Made by a program: the position numbers and the translations under genes. A stretch of DNA of 64,000 nucleotides, from contig WNNJ02000624.1 in the NCBI GenBank assembly GCA_012934845.2, positions 50,893-114,892 on the forward strand. Direction: 5' to 3'. Under the pieces are notes generated by a model. The model ran no database searches and was not told the origin of the DNA. It was given only the letters and a program-made list of their open reading frames with translations. Below, in pieces: positions 1 through 12,797 of this stretch. The stretch comes from Pomphorhynchus laevis. Its lineage: Eukaryota; Acanthocephala; Palaeacanthocephala; Echinorhynchida; Pomphorhynchidae. Positions within the stretch are counted from its first letter, which is position 1. The number at the start of each line of letters is the position of its first letter.

Positions 1-1135
1 TGAGGCAGAAGAGATCGATGGATTGCTTTGTGAATAGGTTGATGATGATATCGGATTTATTGAGAATAGATCTAGTGTTGAGGAGGCCGAGGCGGAAACC
101 GTTTGTGGTGGTGATAGGGGCTAGTGGAGAAGACACATAGGGGAGATGGAGCGCCATCGAATTTTTAGACGGGTGTGGACAACTTGAAAATTTCCGTCTA
201 TGTTTCGGATGGAGAGAGATGTTTCGCCGTTTTCCTTGCGATGGCGTTTTTTGATGAGGGCAGATGAGAGTCGAGCAAATTTGGAAGTTGTGCGATCGGG
301 GAAAATGCGAGTGGCTAAAGAGGACATGATTTTGAATCGTTGGGAGAACAGAAGACGCGTGAGATCAATGCTTGAAAACAATTTTTAGGATAGGGGGCTG
401 GGAAGGATTAGATTGAGATTTATTTAGGCGGATGAATGCGACAGGAGATATGTTGTTGAAAAATGATGGTTTATCCGCAGGGACAAGATACGAAAGGATG
501 GATCGGAATGCGGAAACATCGTGGTCGAGACGTGCTTGTGGAGATAAAGAAGTAGAAGTAGTGATATTAGTGACGATGACGCAACGATCGCGAGAAGGAA
601 AGCGTTTCCGTAAAGGAGGACGAGTAACGTGAGTTGGTGAGATCATGATAGGAGAGCTGGGAGTTGAGGACATCAAGGGAGTAGGTTTGACAGCGGAAGA
701 CAAAGAGGATTTAGATAATAGAGATTGTGGTGAGCGATGTGAGGTAAGATTATGAGTGGAAGAATTATGGAGGTAATTTTGATTGAGGGATGTAGGTTTT
801 TGAGAAACGAGACAGAAGGGAAGATACGGGGTGTCGGGAAGTGAATACATTAGATTAGAAGTGCATGTGGTGACAGGATCAGTGGGTTGACAAAGGATAT
901 CAGAAACGACTGGGATGGTTTGAGTGGACACGTTGGAGGTTGATATGTTCTTATAGGAGAGGTCGCGTATGAGTTTGTTGGCACAAAAGCCGCATATGAA
1001 GTCTTCTTTAGACTTACTGCTGTCGCATGTGATTGTAGTTCAGACGCTGCAGTCATGTGTCGAGCACTGTACCTGTAGTTGAGCACAGTTGGTGTCGGTC
1101 GTAGCTGTTTTCTTACGTCCTCCCATCAACATCCT
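1..1135 (-). mobile_element. 5' part of a CR1-like LINE, runs off the left edge
   Basis: Read on the minus strand, a cysteine-rich start around 1,085-960 (C..LQVQC...DC, later ICGFC, PHD-like spacing) leads into a Ser/Thr/Pro-rich ORF1 stretch (931-365). A second frame continues from 381 to 121. At about 95-30 the opening of an APE-type endonuclease appears (LLNTRSILNKSDIIINL), the usual first motif of a CR1-type ORF2, which continues beyond base 1. There is at least one frame change near 365-381 and a stop inside the cysteine-rich part, so this copy is dead. The order zinc finger, linker, endonuclease is typical of CR1/L2-type LINEs; the family assignment is inference. Confidence 0.7.
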
Positions 1136-1160
1136 TGTTTGTTAAAGCTGTTAAATTTGC

Positions 1161-1253
1161 TGGATTGATCTGGAACTGGATTGATCTGGAACTGGATTGG
1201 TCTGAACTGGATTGGTCTGAACTGGATTGATCTGAAACTGGATTGATCTGGAC
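1161..1253. repeat. minisatellite, 15-16 bp unit, six copies
   Basis: Six tandem copies of a unit close to TGGATTGATCTGGAAC start at 1161, 1177, 1193, 1208, 1223 and 1239, with periods of 16 or 15. It sits just upstream (minus-strand sense) of the CR1 ORF1 start, so it may be a repeated promoter/5'UTR of that LINE or a separate minisatellite at its 5' junction. Confidence 0.8.
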
Positions 1254-1296
1254 TGTATGTATATTATATCTCAAACTTTTTTAATCCGCATTCTTT

Positions 1297-1971
1297 ATGC
1301 ATGCGTATTACAATACAATTTATGAAATGCTAAGCCTAGTAAGATGGCCTTGTGCTAGAACAGTCGGTGTTCATGTGGCCTGGTCGTTCCTCCACACAAC
1401 ATTGATTAATCTACTCTACGCCGTTTCCCCCTGCGTAACACGTAAACCACAATCCTCCAAACCCAAATGGTTTGACAGTGAGTTGAAGCGAGCTGCCAGA
1501 GAACGTGATCATGAATTCCTACTATTTAAGCGTGGACTCGGAACCTTCAGATTTCATACTACCATTCGCAACAAGATACTTCTCTTAAACGTCAGAAGAA
1601 ACATCAATTCATTGCTGTCATATGTTCCTTGTCTCATGTTGATCAAAAGAGACTTTTTCAACAACTTAGCAACCGTAAGAGAGTATCGTCGTCAATCAAC
1701 TGTCTGGTTGATGGTGAGCGAAAATTGGTTTCTCCTCTTTCCATTGCCAATATCCTTGCCAAGAACTTTTGTCTCACTCGCAATCGATTTTCCCTATGTG
1801 ATTATAACATTACGATAGGCAATTCTTCTCTCCAGTACCAGGATTCTAACCTCTACTTTGACCCGCTCGATGTTCTTAATATCTTATCGAAGCTACCGGC
1901 TAAAAATAGTTCAGGTCCTGATGGTATTCCTAGTATATTATTACGCAAAGTTGCATCGAATATATATAATG
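1297..1971 (+). mobile_element. CR1-like LINE ORF2 fragment (endonuclease-RT linker)
   Basis: Two overlapping frames (1297-1818 and 1629-1982) together give the linker between endonuclease and reverse transcriptase, with KPKWFDSELKRAARERD and, near 1,900, the RT entry motif KNSSGPDGIPSILLRK. The frame changes around 1,630-1,680, so the copy is broken. It is cut off at about 1,971 by a fold-back element, and a piece of CR1 3' end lies on the other side. Clade call rests on motif style only. Confidence 0.75.
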
Positions 1972-2170
1972 GCTGTATTTGAAATAGACAACAAGATAGT
2001 ATACTTACTTTTATTGTAACGTTTAAATCCTTGTTTAAGGGATCTTTTTCAAAAAAAACTCACGTGAGCTTCTTGTTTGAAAAAGATCCATTAAACAAGG
2101 ATTGAAACGTTACAACAAAAGTAAGTATCCTATCTCGTTGTCTATTTCAAATACAACCATAATATATATA
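1961..2170. mobile_element. fold-back MITE (inverted repeat of about 210 bp)
   Basis: The two halves are reverse complements. The left arm starts TATATATAATGGCTGTATTT and the right arm ends with the matching complement; a short loop lies near 2,060 around CACGTGAG. Arms are about 95-100 bp with a handful of mismatches. It has no coding capacity. The flanks are TATATA-like, as in TA-target MITEs, but a clean duplication cannot be separated from the AT-rich arms. It sits between CR1 ORF2 sequence and a CR1 3' end. Confidence 0.75.
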
Positions 2171-2171
2171 C

Positions 2172-2503
2172 ATATAGTGTTCAACATGGGAAGCTTTACA
2201 CAAGATAAATCACGTCTTAAGAGAATTGATGACTGTTCGGAAAAGTCGGGCTTTGCGTGGACACAATTTTACTTTAGCCCATCGCCGAGTTATACGCTCT
2301 AAAACTGTACAATTTGGACACCGAATCGTAAGTAAGTGAAACCGATTAAGTAAAGAAATTGTCAACTCAAGATCGGTTTCAGCATTCAAACATAAACTTT
2401 TGTGACTTTTGTTTGTGAGTCTTTTTTTTTCTTTACTTTTTCTTTTCTTTTTTTAACAGTGCAACTGTGAGCTTTGCTCGTCTGTTTGTCGAAATAATAA
2501 TAA
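2172..2503 (+). mobile_element. 3' end of a CR1-like LINE with (AAT)n tail
   Basis: Translation of 2,230-2,400 in shifting frames gives the C-terminal pattern of CR1 ORF2 seen elsewhere in the window (RSKTVQFGHRIV, NRLSKEIVNS, FKHKL). It is followed by a T-rich 3'UTR and an AAT microsatellite at about 2,485-2,503. The same C-terminal pattern ends the better CR1 copy at 16.7 kb. It is 5' truncated and mutated. Confidence 0.7.
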
Positions 2504-2579
2504 TAATATTGGAATTTTCTATGGATCTAGACCAACTGCTTCTACCTAACATCCACTATATATATACATTATATAGATA

Positions 2580-4424
<1,845 letters not shown>

Positions 4425-4639
4425 TTCCTTTTTTTCTGTTTTTTTTAATCGATGTGATGTTTCCTTACAAGCTTCAGCTCCATTGGAAGTCGACATATAA
4501 TAATGAGGTGTTATTGAACCCACTGCGCCTCACATCAATCGTTTACAAAAAAATGGCTCACAGAAATTGTTCCATATAAATTGAAAATTGGATTACAGTA
4601 ATTGTTTGGAAAATTGGCTTACTTATGTAGTGTTATACA

Positions 4640-5357
4640 CAAGTCGTTTATTGATTAAAGCGACAGCTGAGATAGATGAAGAAAGCAAAGGTGTGATAAA
4701 TAGAAAAACAGGAAGCTTTACAAAAAATACAAATGCAGGAGTCAGAACGAGTATGTAGTGGTATCCTCTTTACACAGAACTTGTCATTGTACCCGTGAAC
4801 TGACATTCGCCACACAAGCGGATGCTTAACACAACAAGGCGAGGGCCATGACGACTGTGTTAAAACTACAGAATGCAGAAACTCTGGATCCAAACTTGCT
4901 TACTTAGCTTCGAATCGGGCAACGTGTGTGTGAAAGTTTGGAGTAAGTGGCAAGTTTAAACAGCGAGTTAAAGTGACTGAAAGTGGGCCAACTTTTGAAA
5001 GAAGGGAAACGACAGTAGAAGAACAATTTTTTGAAATACCCACTATGCATTTGATAAAGCGCCACATGCAGCAATCGATTTGCTCAAAGTTTGAAACTGT
5101 TAAGTCGGGCCGAAATGCAACTAAAGCATACTGGATTGTGGGCAAAAGCATAAGCTCGAAGTAGCGAAGGGCACCTTCGAAAATATAACTTGCCTGAATA
5201 AGAGTTCGAGACAGAAAGCATGGAAATTTTTACACATTTATGGTCTAAATGACCCGTAAAAGACCTACTAGAGGATAGGAGAACGCCAAAATAATTGTAA
5301 TGCAGACAAAAATCTAGGGGCTGTAAATCAATTACAAGCTTATCATTACGACATAAG
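4640..5357 (-). mobile_element. LINE-B, 3' part (RT C-terminus and 3'UTR), left of the gypsy insertion
   Basis: Minus-strand frames at 5,368-5,084 and 5,151-4,900 encode the post-RT part of a LINE ORF2: YFGVLLSSSRSFTGHLDHK, then YALVAFRPDLTVSNFEQID and a C-terminus ending HVARFEAK. It continues directly from the RT motifs found on the far side of the gypsy element at 8,737 upward, so both halves are one LINE split by a later insertion. One frame change lies near 5,100-5,150. The 3'UTR reaches about 4,640. Confidence 0.75.
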
Positions 5358-5455
5358 TGTGGTATCACATTTAATTACTTTATCATTTATATTTAAATTT
5401 ACCCACTATTTGTAGATTCGCGAATAAAAGCCATTTATTCTCTCTGGTTATCACA
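5358..5455 (+). repeat. 5' LTR of the gypsy element
   Basis: 98 bp, begins TGTGGTATCAC and ends TTATCACA, matching 8634-8731. An AATAAA lies inside (about 5,423). Very short for a gypsy LTR. Confidence 0.9.
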
Positions 5456-5477
5456 ATTTTATTCACGAATTGTCTTG

Positions 5478-8400
5478 ATGGATACTCTGTTCAAGCCGGA
5501 TACACTCAAACTAACGACAGACTGTCCTGAAGCAGAACGCGAATGGCGTCACTGGCGATATCGCTTCGAAACATTTATCAAACGCATCAAAATGGATTCA
5601 CAAGATGACAAACTTGATCTCCTGAAAATCTCAATTTCCGCTCAATTATTCGACAAGATTGACGAGTGCCTGGATTATGATTCAGCAATGGATGTCCTCG
5701 ACAAAGCATTCATAAAATCTACAAATTCGGTTTACAAACGACATCTACTGTGTTCTGCACGACAAACTCTCGATGAATCGATATCTAACTATGTTGATCG
5801 TCTTGAAACACTTGCGCGACAATGCACCTTCAAAGATGTGAAAGCTAAGGAGCTGCGCGATATTCTTATTTGCGATTCATTTATTACGGGTTTACAATCG
5901 AACGAGATTCGTCAACGCATACTCGAGACTAATGACATCGACAAAGAGAAAGCTTATCAAGTCGCTCGAACGATTGAAGCAGCTCAAACTCAATCAAACG
6001 AATATCGACACACATCCGAATTCACAGTAAATGCCTTAAAGAAAACCAAAGGTTCAAAAGGAAATACTGATATTTTTGAAAGTGAAGAATCTATTGCCGT
6101 AGCTCAAAAGATCAACAAGAAAAGGTGCTACTTTTGTGGTGGAGTTATGCATACACGAAATCGTTGTCCAGCCCGGGATGCTGAATGTTCATTCTGCTTA
6201 AAACGTGGACACTACGAAAAAGTTTGTCGAACTAAGTTGCTTCGATCTCGACGAAAATACAATCGTAGTACTCGACCATACGCGTCCGACTGTGAATCAC
6301 TTAATATCATATCCTGTCAAAATGCAAATGGTGATGCATCTAAACTTGACGACATGACGGTACAAGTTCGCGTTAATACACAACAGCTGGATGCTCTTAT
6401 CGATACAGGGAGCTCTTCCAACTTTGTCGATTCATCAGTTATTCGAAAACTAGGTATTCCTACAGAATCTTATTGTGTTAGGATTTCCATGGCTAATTCA
6501 TCATTTACATCCGTATGCAATGAACGATGCGTATTACCGATATCTTACTGTGACCGAAACTATACTGACATTCAATGCTTCGTCATGCCTCATCTTTGTC
6601 GTAATCTCATACTTGGTCATCCATTCCTGCGCTTGCATTCAAGTGTTTCCATTCGACTTCGAGGAAATGCTAAGCAAGAAACATTAACCATTGGGCAACT
6701 ATCGAGCATGGAAATCGATATACCGTCGTTATTTTCAGACGATTTTAAAAACTGGAAACCTGCAGCAATTCCGTCCCGGCGCCGTAATATCGAAGATCGC
6801 CGCTTTATTGCTTCGGAAGTAAAACGGATGTTGTCCGAAGGCATCATCGAGCGCAGTCGCTCACCGTGGCGTGCGCAAGTTCTTATTGTAAACAGAGAAG
6901 GACGTCGTCGTCTAGTAGTAGATTACTCGCAGACCGTAAATAGATTCACGGTCCTCGACGCTTATCCCATGCCCCGAATTGACGACCTGATCGACACCAT
7001 ATCGTCCAATAACGTGTATAGCACCTTCGATTTAAAAAGTGCTTACCATCAAGTTCCTTTGCGAGCAAACGAAAAATTCTTGACCGCATTCGAGGCAGAT
7101 GGTCAACTCTATCAATTTCAGCGTATGCCTTTTGGACTCACGAATGCTGTAGCCGCCTTCCAGCGAATAATCAACGAGATCATAGAGAAAGAAAACTTAA
7201 CCGGCACCTATTCATACCTCGACGATATCATTGTGTGCGGCAAAACACAGCAAGAACATGATACAAATCTGGCCAAGTTTCGTGAAGTTGCTTCTAGGTA
7301 CCGAATAACACTAAATGAATCGAAATGTATGATTAATAAAACGATGATCAATATTCTGGGATATCAAGTTGGTAGTGGTATTAAACGGCCTGATCCTAAT
7401 CGTGTCTCACCTTTGCGAGAACTGCAGGTACCTCAAAATAAACGTCAACTGCGAAGAATTGTCGGCCTTTTCTCACATTATTCCAAATGGATTCAAAATT
7501 TTTCGTCGCAGATTCGTCCGTTAGCTGAAACCACGATATTTCCTATTACACCTGCAGCAAAGCGCTCATTTGAGATAATTCGTGATTGTATTATTTCAGC
7601 TACTCTAACACCCATTGATTTCAATAAGACATTTACAGTAGAGACTGACGCATCCCTTTATGCTATCGGTGCTGTATTGACGCAGGATAACAAACCCGTC
7701 GCATTTTATTCGCATACACTTAGTAAGAGTGTCGTTGGACATTCCGCTATTGAGAAAGAGGCCCTTGCCATCGTTGAAGCATTGCGATACTGGAGGCACT
7801 ATTTGTCTGGACGAACTTTCAATGTTCTAACGGATCAAAGGTCAGTTTCATTCATATTTAACAGGAATCATAAGAGTAAAATTAAAAATGAAAAAGTGCA
7901 AAGATGGCGTCTTGATCTATCTGAGTTCAAATATTGTATACTTTACCGGCCTGGAAAGTTGAATTATGCGGCCGACTCAATGTCTAGGGATATTTGTGCT
8001 TCAAGTTGCGGTTACTTTAACAAACAGAAAGATCTCAAGCTTCTTTATGAACTTCACGCTACGCTTTGCCACCCAGGAGTCAATCGTTTGTATCACTTCG
8101 TTCAATCGAATCAACTTCCATATAGCACTGAAGACGTTCGTTATGTTGTATCTCATTGCGTTACCTGTTCGTTGTTGAAACCAAACTTCTTCAAGCCTCC
8201 AAAAACTGCCCTCATCAGAGCGACACGACCTTTCGAAAGAATTTCACTTGACTTCAAAGGTCCTTTGCCCAGTTCATCAGGCAAGAAATATTTGCTTACA
8301 GCCGTCGATGAATATTCTCGTTATCCTTTTGGATTTGCATGCCGTGATATGTCCGCTCAAACAGTGATAAATTGCCTGCGTGGTATAGTGACAATATTTG

Positions 8401-8504
8401 GTCCACCTGAATTTGTACATTCCGATCGCGGGTCATCTTTCATGTCGAAAGAATTCTCAACAATAACGGAAAGCAATATGATGCCACTGACAATATCGAT
8501 ATGA
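5478..8504 (+). CDS. gypsy gag-pol reading frame (fossil)
   Basis: Single frame of about 1,008 codons. Gag lies in roughly residues 1-260 with paired CCHC-type knuckles near 215-250. An aspartic protease (LIDTGSSSNF) lies near 310. Reverse transcriptase spans roughly 430-640 with the YLDDI active-site motif near 585, RNase H about 710-830, and an integrase zinc-binding and core region from about 850. Gag and pol are in one frame, as in several animal gypsy lineages (Mag/CsRN1-like styles). The element is treated as a fossil; nothing suggests a host role. Confidence 0.85.
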   Translation: MDTLFKPDTLKLTTDCPEAEREWRHWRYRFETFIKRIKMDSQDDKLDLLKISISAQLFDKIDECLDYDSAMDVLDKAFIKSTNSVYKRHLLCSARQTLDESISNYVDRLETLARQCTFKDVKAKELRDILICDSFITGLQSNEIRQRILETNDIDKEKAYQVARTIEAAQTQSNEYRHTSEFTVNALKKTKGSKGNTDIFESEESIAVAQKINKKRCYFCGGVMHTRNRCPARDAECSFCLKRGHYEKVCRTKLLRSRRKYNRSTRPYASDCESLNIISCQNANGDASKLDDMTVQVRVNTQQLDALIDTGSSSNFVDSSVIRKLGIPTESYCVRISMANSSFTSVCNERCVLPISYCDRNYTDIQCFVMPHLCRNLILGHPFLRLHSSVSIRLRGNAKQETLTIGQLSSMEIDIPSLFSDDFKNWKPAAIPSRRRNIEDRRFIASEVKRMLSEGIIERSRSPWRAQVLIVNREGRRRLVVDYSQTVNRFTVLDAYPMPRIDDLIDTISSNNVYSTFDLKSAYHQVPLRANEKFLTAFEADGQLYQFQRMPFGLTNAVAAFQRIINEIIEKENLTGTYSYLDDIIVCGKTQQEHDTNLAKFREVASRYRITLNESKCMINKTMINILGYQVGSGIKRPDPNRVSPLRELQVPQNKRQLRRIVGLFSHYSKWIQNFSSQIRPLAETTIFPITPAAKRSFEIIRDCIISATLTPIDFNKTFTVETDASLYAIGAVLTQDNKPVAFYSHTLSKSVVGHSAIEKEALAIVEALRYWRHYLSGRTFNVLTDQRSVSFIFNRNHKSKIKNEKVQRWRLDLSEFKYCILYRPGKLNYAADSMSRDICASSCGYFNKQKDLKLLYELHATLCHPGVNRLYHFVQSNQLPYSTEDVRYVVSHCVTCSLLKPNFFKPPKTALIRATRPFERISLDFKGPLPSSSGKKYLLTAVDEYSRYPFGFACRDMSAQTVINCLRGIVTIFGPPEFVHSDRGSSFMSKEFSTITESNMMPLTISI

Positions 8505-8633
8505 ACTTGAGTTCAAAGAGGACATCAATTCCTGAGGCAAACCATCATCCCGTGACAACTAGAGAATTCTACCGACGAAGTACAAGAAGTCGAAGAAGTC
8601 CTGCATACTTCCAAAACTATCACATGGGATGAA

Positions 8634-8731
8634 TGTGGTATCACATTTAATTACTTTATCATTTATATTTAACTTTACCTACTATTTGTAGATTCGTGAA
8701 TAAAAGCCATTTATTCTCTCTGGTTATCACA
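8634..8731 (+). repeat. 3' LTR of the gypsy element
   Basis: Matches the 5' LTR at 95 of about 98 positions. It is followed by the target duplication ATAAG. Confidence 0.9.
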
Positions 8732-8736
8732 ATAAG

Positions 8737-10760
8737 GGGCTGCCTCTTCGAAATTTCACTACTTTGACTTCTTAATATTGACATTACGGTCATTTGCTCT
8801 ACGGTAGCTTATCAATTTATTCATAGAAGTTTGTGCCGTTACAATTGACTTAGCCAAAATAACAAGATCATCCGCATATAAAGCTAACAAAGTGTCTCGG
8901 GAATGTTGCCGAAGCGCCGTCTGTAAATCAATAAGAAAAATCGAAAATAACAAGGGGATAATGGGTATTCCTGCACAACCTCACAGTTGACATAGAAATT
9001 TTCAGAATGAGCTAACCCGACTAAAATTGAAACGCTCTAAGGATTGAGTATTGAGTAAATCAGACCTAGGAAGCGTCCGTTTAGGCTACAAATGTTCTTC
9101 AACTTCAGTAGCAAACGTTGTCCGTTGACGAAATCAAATGCACGTTCGAAATTTATAAATATTCCATAGATTGAGCGGCCTTGTAAAAAAGTATTTAAGA
9201 CCTCTTGACGTACTAGGCGAATTGCATCAATTGTTGAATGTCATTTGCGGAAACCGAACTGCTCTGGCGGTAAAATATTCTTGCAATATCTAGATAAACC
9301 AATAGTGATTAGCATTGAGAGAAATTTATAAGAATGCTTTAGCATAGTTATCCCACGATATGAATTTGTGGAGGAAATATCCCCTTCACCCTTATATAGT
9401 ACTTTAATTATACCTATTTTCCACGTGTTCGCAAGAGGACAACCGAATAGAAAGCAATTAAACATATGCGTTCAATAATTACCGACAATCGAAAACGTTG
9501 CCTCTATCTGTTCAACACAAAGCTTGTCAAAACCCGAGGTCTTATTTGAGGATATAATATTCAAGGCATCTTGAATTTCAAACGTTGTGAACGGAAAATT
9601 AATGGGATCATCACTTACATTGGAATGAATAGGCAGTAATAAACACCCCTCTTTAAAGAGAAAACTCTTGAAATGAGTTACCCGGCTTACAAGCGGCAAC
9701 CGGGAACAAAGCTTATTGCGTAGTTCCTTACCAAGAACCCACGGTTGACGCTCCGTTACCTTTAAACGATTTGACTTTATCTTTTGACGCTTGGCCGTTA
9801 TGTGCGCTTTCAACAATTTTGAGTACATTCTGCGAAGATTAAAATAACTGTCATTGATCACGCAGTCACTTTTCGACTTACTGAGCATTCTAAGTAATAT
9901 TTGTTTTAAGCGAAGTAAATTTGGATCTTTTGGATGTCCTACAAGTCGACCACATCGATTGCGTGGACGACAACTAGCTAAGAGACATGAAGTCAAAGTT
10001 TCTAGCTTTTCGTTGAGAAAACCGCACGAGAGCTGATAGAATGCACGGAGTAACTGTCGATATTCAAGAAGACTGAAATTTACTAATCTAGACCCTGTTG
10101 AAGTTCGATGAGTAGAGACTTTCCCCAGAATGCAATCTAAGACACAATGAACAGGTTTATGTTTGATAACAAGACACCAATTTGAAGCGAGCGGAAGGTT
10201 CATGCTAATTAATATCGAGATTCGTGAAAATAAAGTCCAAACAATTTCTACTATAGTGTGTTTCATAAGTCCAATGTTCTCTTGGTGCATACAGTCGCAA
10301 ATTCACACTGAAAATAATTGACCAGATTTTGTAATTTGGACGTATAAATTTTGCATTAAAGTCATCAGCAATCACAATACGCGCGTCCTAAGAGACAGTG
10401 TTTATACGATCATTAATTTCGTCAATTATGTCAAAATCTTTGTGGGAGAGATCAAAGTAACACGTGATCACTACTAACTACTAACAGTGGAGTTGACATG
10501 AATATTGAATTATCCGAATATCTTACATTCCAATCGATAAACCGAGGATTTACACCGAGGATAACACATCTTTTAGGTCTAACTCTGGGGAGCATTGTTG
10601 CAGGAATAGAGAAGATATAAAAACCGTCAAGACTAACTTTGTTAGAGCAAAATGTTTCTAGCAGTATTACAATATCAAAGAATCGAAGCCATGAGTTTAG
10701 ACCCAAATCAAGAGGTGAGGATAAACCCTCCACATTGAAGACCAGTAATTGCAACTTCGG
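8737..10760 (-). mobile_element. LINE-B ORF2: APE endonuclease, linker and RT, right of the gypsy insertion
   Basis: Minus-strand frames give, in order: an endonuclease start MQLLVFNVEGLSSPLDLGL at 10,754; a weak catalytic segment near 10,390-10,340 (VIADDFN); a linker with RT entry (10,290-9,472, ending SSNKTSGFDKLCVEQI); the RT block NSYRGITMLKHSYKFLS and PEQFGFRK (9,465-9,241); and the YADD box in LLALYADDLVILAKS (8,953-8,759). There are several frame changes and stops (for example between 9,472 and 9,465 and at about 9,240). It is dead. Style fits a Jockey/CR1/R1-type APE LINE; clade not resolved. Confidence 0.75.
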
Positions 10761-10898
10761 ATCAAAGTCAGAAGATGCACGTTGGATACAGCATGAAGTT
10801 GACGCTTGTATAGAATCTTCTAAATGTTGTAGTCATGGAATCCGGAGGAGCCCCAACTGGAGTGACAACCTCTGAGGGATTAGAACTCTTCGAGATTT

Positions 10899-11943
10899 TT
10901 ACAACATTTGATCCATCGATCTGAAAAACACAATAGGATCAGCTAATCGTTTCTCTCTTAGTTGACTACGTAACGCATTCTCCACCTCACGCTTCGCTGG
11001 CGATAGATCCCTATGCAAATAAACATTCTTATATTCGGAAAAGGAACTCAGTAGTTGACGTTTCCGCAGTATTTCTTCTCCCAATATCTCATTCAATGTA
11101 AGAATTAGCCATGGCGGTATATCAGTTCGTTTAGCAGGCAACCCCCGAAACTTGAGCTTGAAGTCTTTCGAAAGACTAATTCCTAGAGGAACACATAGGT
11201 GTGTTATGACTGATTGATCATCAAAAGAAACAGGTAAATTTCTGATCAGAATGTTTTTGGCACGATATGCTTGTGAATCACAAGCTTGTACGATTTGTAG
11301 TGGAGTTTTATCATTCACTAAAGGACTCGTGGAAGCGAGAACACTGCGAGTAACTTCCCTTCTTACAACAGCTGAGAAAGACTGGAAAATAACTAGCTTT
11401 GATTTGAGTTGAAGAAGAGTCGTTTCTAAGTGTATTCTGAAGATCCGCAAGATTTTCTTGCAGCTTCTCGATAAGCTGAGATTGTTTATTTATATTGGCA
11501 TTCAATGTAATCAACTTGGCTGCAGTACAAACCCCACAAAGAAAGTCCCTTAGGAAAAATTCACGACATATACGAACAGGAATCTTTATTACGGTATAAA
11601 CACCACAATCTCCATTAGTACACTTTAATTCACGAGTGACAAATTCAGAAGTGAGATCTTGTTGAGGAACACTAGGATGGCGCAAAGAAGAAATATCGAG
11701 ATTTGCACAATTACGAGTATCATGACTTGAGGATGCCGTAGGAAAGGCTGGATTCTTAGCAATAACAGCGTGATTGTCAATAGTAGAAACTAACGACTTA
11801 GATTAAATAATACGATCCTGATTGTGACAGTTATTGTGTAGAGAAGGAAAGCAACCAGAACATAGACGTCCATCCCGAACGCAACGACATTGTTTAGAAA
11901 GGTCATTAGTACCGTTACAAGGGCAGCATCGTTCGTTCGTCAT
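10899..11943 (-). mobile_element. LINE-B ORF1 (Cys-rich start, coiled coil, RRM-like domain)
   Basis: An ATG at about 11,943 opens MTNERCCPCNGTNDL followed by a cysteine cluster (C-x-C, C-x-C, C-x2-C, C), ending at a stop near 11,803. The frame resumes at 11,685-11,311 with CxxxxCGVY...CGVC and a Leu-rich coiled-coil stretch (QSQLIEKLQENLADLQNTL). After a frame change, 11,450-10,899 encodes a probable RRM (NILIRNLPVSFDDQ, YKNVYLHRDLSPAKRE). Zinc finger, coiled coil and RNA-binding fold is a known ORF1p layout. The cysteine start resembles that of the R2-like ORF at 12,905. Pseudogene-like copy. Confidence 0.7.
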
Positions 11944-12004
11944 TGTGTATGTAGTTAGAATAGTTGTATGTATATTATTTTGTAGTAAAATTATTTTAAG
12001 AATT

Positions 12005-12400
12005 TTTTAATACTAATGGAATAGCAGTTGATTGTGTCTTTATTGACTTTAGTAGACCATTCAACCGTATACGTCATGAAAATCTTATCGAAGTGGTTGT
12101 AGGCTGTAATGTAGATCCGATATTTGTTTATTGGTTTTATACGTGTCTAGCGCGGCGTTATCGTTCTCGTTTAGGATCAAGCTTGTCATTACCTTGTTCA
12201 GTTGCGTCAGGTGTACCTGACGTCAAGGTACTGTTTTAGGCCTATTACTCTTTAATATCTACCTAAATACGTCGGTAAAACAATTGAATTGTCCGTATTT
12301 GGTTTTTGCCGAAGTCCTTAAGATCTGGTCTGGAATTTTAGCGAGAAACGATATAAATGTATTACAGCGAGATTTAAATGTTATTTACGAATAAAGTGTT
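12005..12400 (+). mobile_element. CR1-like RT fragment
   Basis: Translation shows AVDCVFIDFSRPFNRIRHENLI, GSSLSLPCSVASGV and, out of frame, remnants of the GVLGPLLF...FADDLKIWSG block. It is a short mutated piece, bounded on the right by another LINE end. Confidence 0.65.
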
Positions 12401-12480
12401 ATTAATAATTTATTTAAAGTGTCAAATGTCTGCCAACTGCACGCTTACAAGTCCACTAACTAGCAAAAAAACATCAAAAA

Positions 12481-12768
12481 TCATACAGATAAATTAGTTA
12501 AATTGTTTAAATGTAATCGGATTTGACGTTTGAAGCATGGTATTGAGGTTGATTGGCATATATTAATGGTGATTCCACGAGAGAGATGATTCCACGAGAG
12601 AGGAGCAGCCATAAGGAAGAAGCGAAAGCCAAAAGAGGTAGAGTAGTTTGGGACATGTAAAATAAGATAATTACAGGAACGCAAAGAACAGTAAACTGGA
12701 CGAGAATTGTCGAGAAAAGGAATGTTGAGAAATGAAGGGGTATGATAAGTTATAAGGCAAAAAGAAAT
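12481..12768 (-). mobile_element. C-terminal tip of a LINE ORF2, 5' truncated
   Basis: The minus-strand frame 12,684-12,481 encodes NYSTSFGFRFFLMAAPLSWN...IPCFKRQIRLHL, a typical C-terminus of CR1/L2-type ORF2. It joins an ATT microsatellite at 12,768. It contains an 8- to 15-bp internal repeat (CCACGAGAGA twice at about 12,575-12,600). Confidence 0.6.
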
Positions 12769-12797
12769 TATTATTATTATTATTATATATTATTATA
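12768..12797. repeat. (ATT)n microsatellite, likely target of the R2-like element
   Basis: ATT units directly precede the 5' side of the R2-like element. Similar TTATTATT stretches follow the A-runs at its 3' end (about 16,021-16,050) and after the second copy (about 16,603-16,617). Confidence 0.7.

Larger units (their letters stand above)
5353..8736 (+). mobile_element. gypsy-type LTR retrotransposon nested in LINE-B
   Basis: A small Ty3/gypsy element bounded by 98-bp LTRs (5358-5455 and 8634-8731) with TG...CA ends and a 5-bp target duplication ATAAG on both sides (5353-5357, 8732-8736). The LTRs differ at about three positions, suggesting a fairly recent insertion, and younger than LINE-B, which it interrupts. 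One long reading frame (from the ATG at 5,478 to 8,504) covers gag with two zinc knuckles, protease, reverse transcriptase, RNase H and integrase sequence in the usual gypsy order. The whole element, about 3.4 kb, is shorter than a full gypsy element and looks broken in about one place. Confidence 0.9.

Noticed and set aside
4648-4893. 81-codon minus-strand frame as a separate gene
   Set aside because: It lies in the 3'UTR of LINE-B with no recognisable domain; treated as chance.
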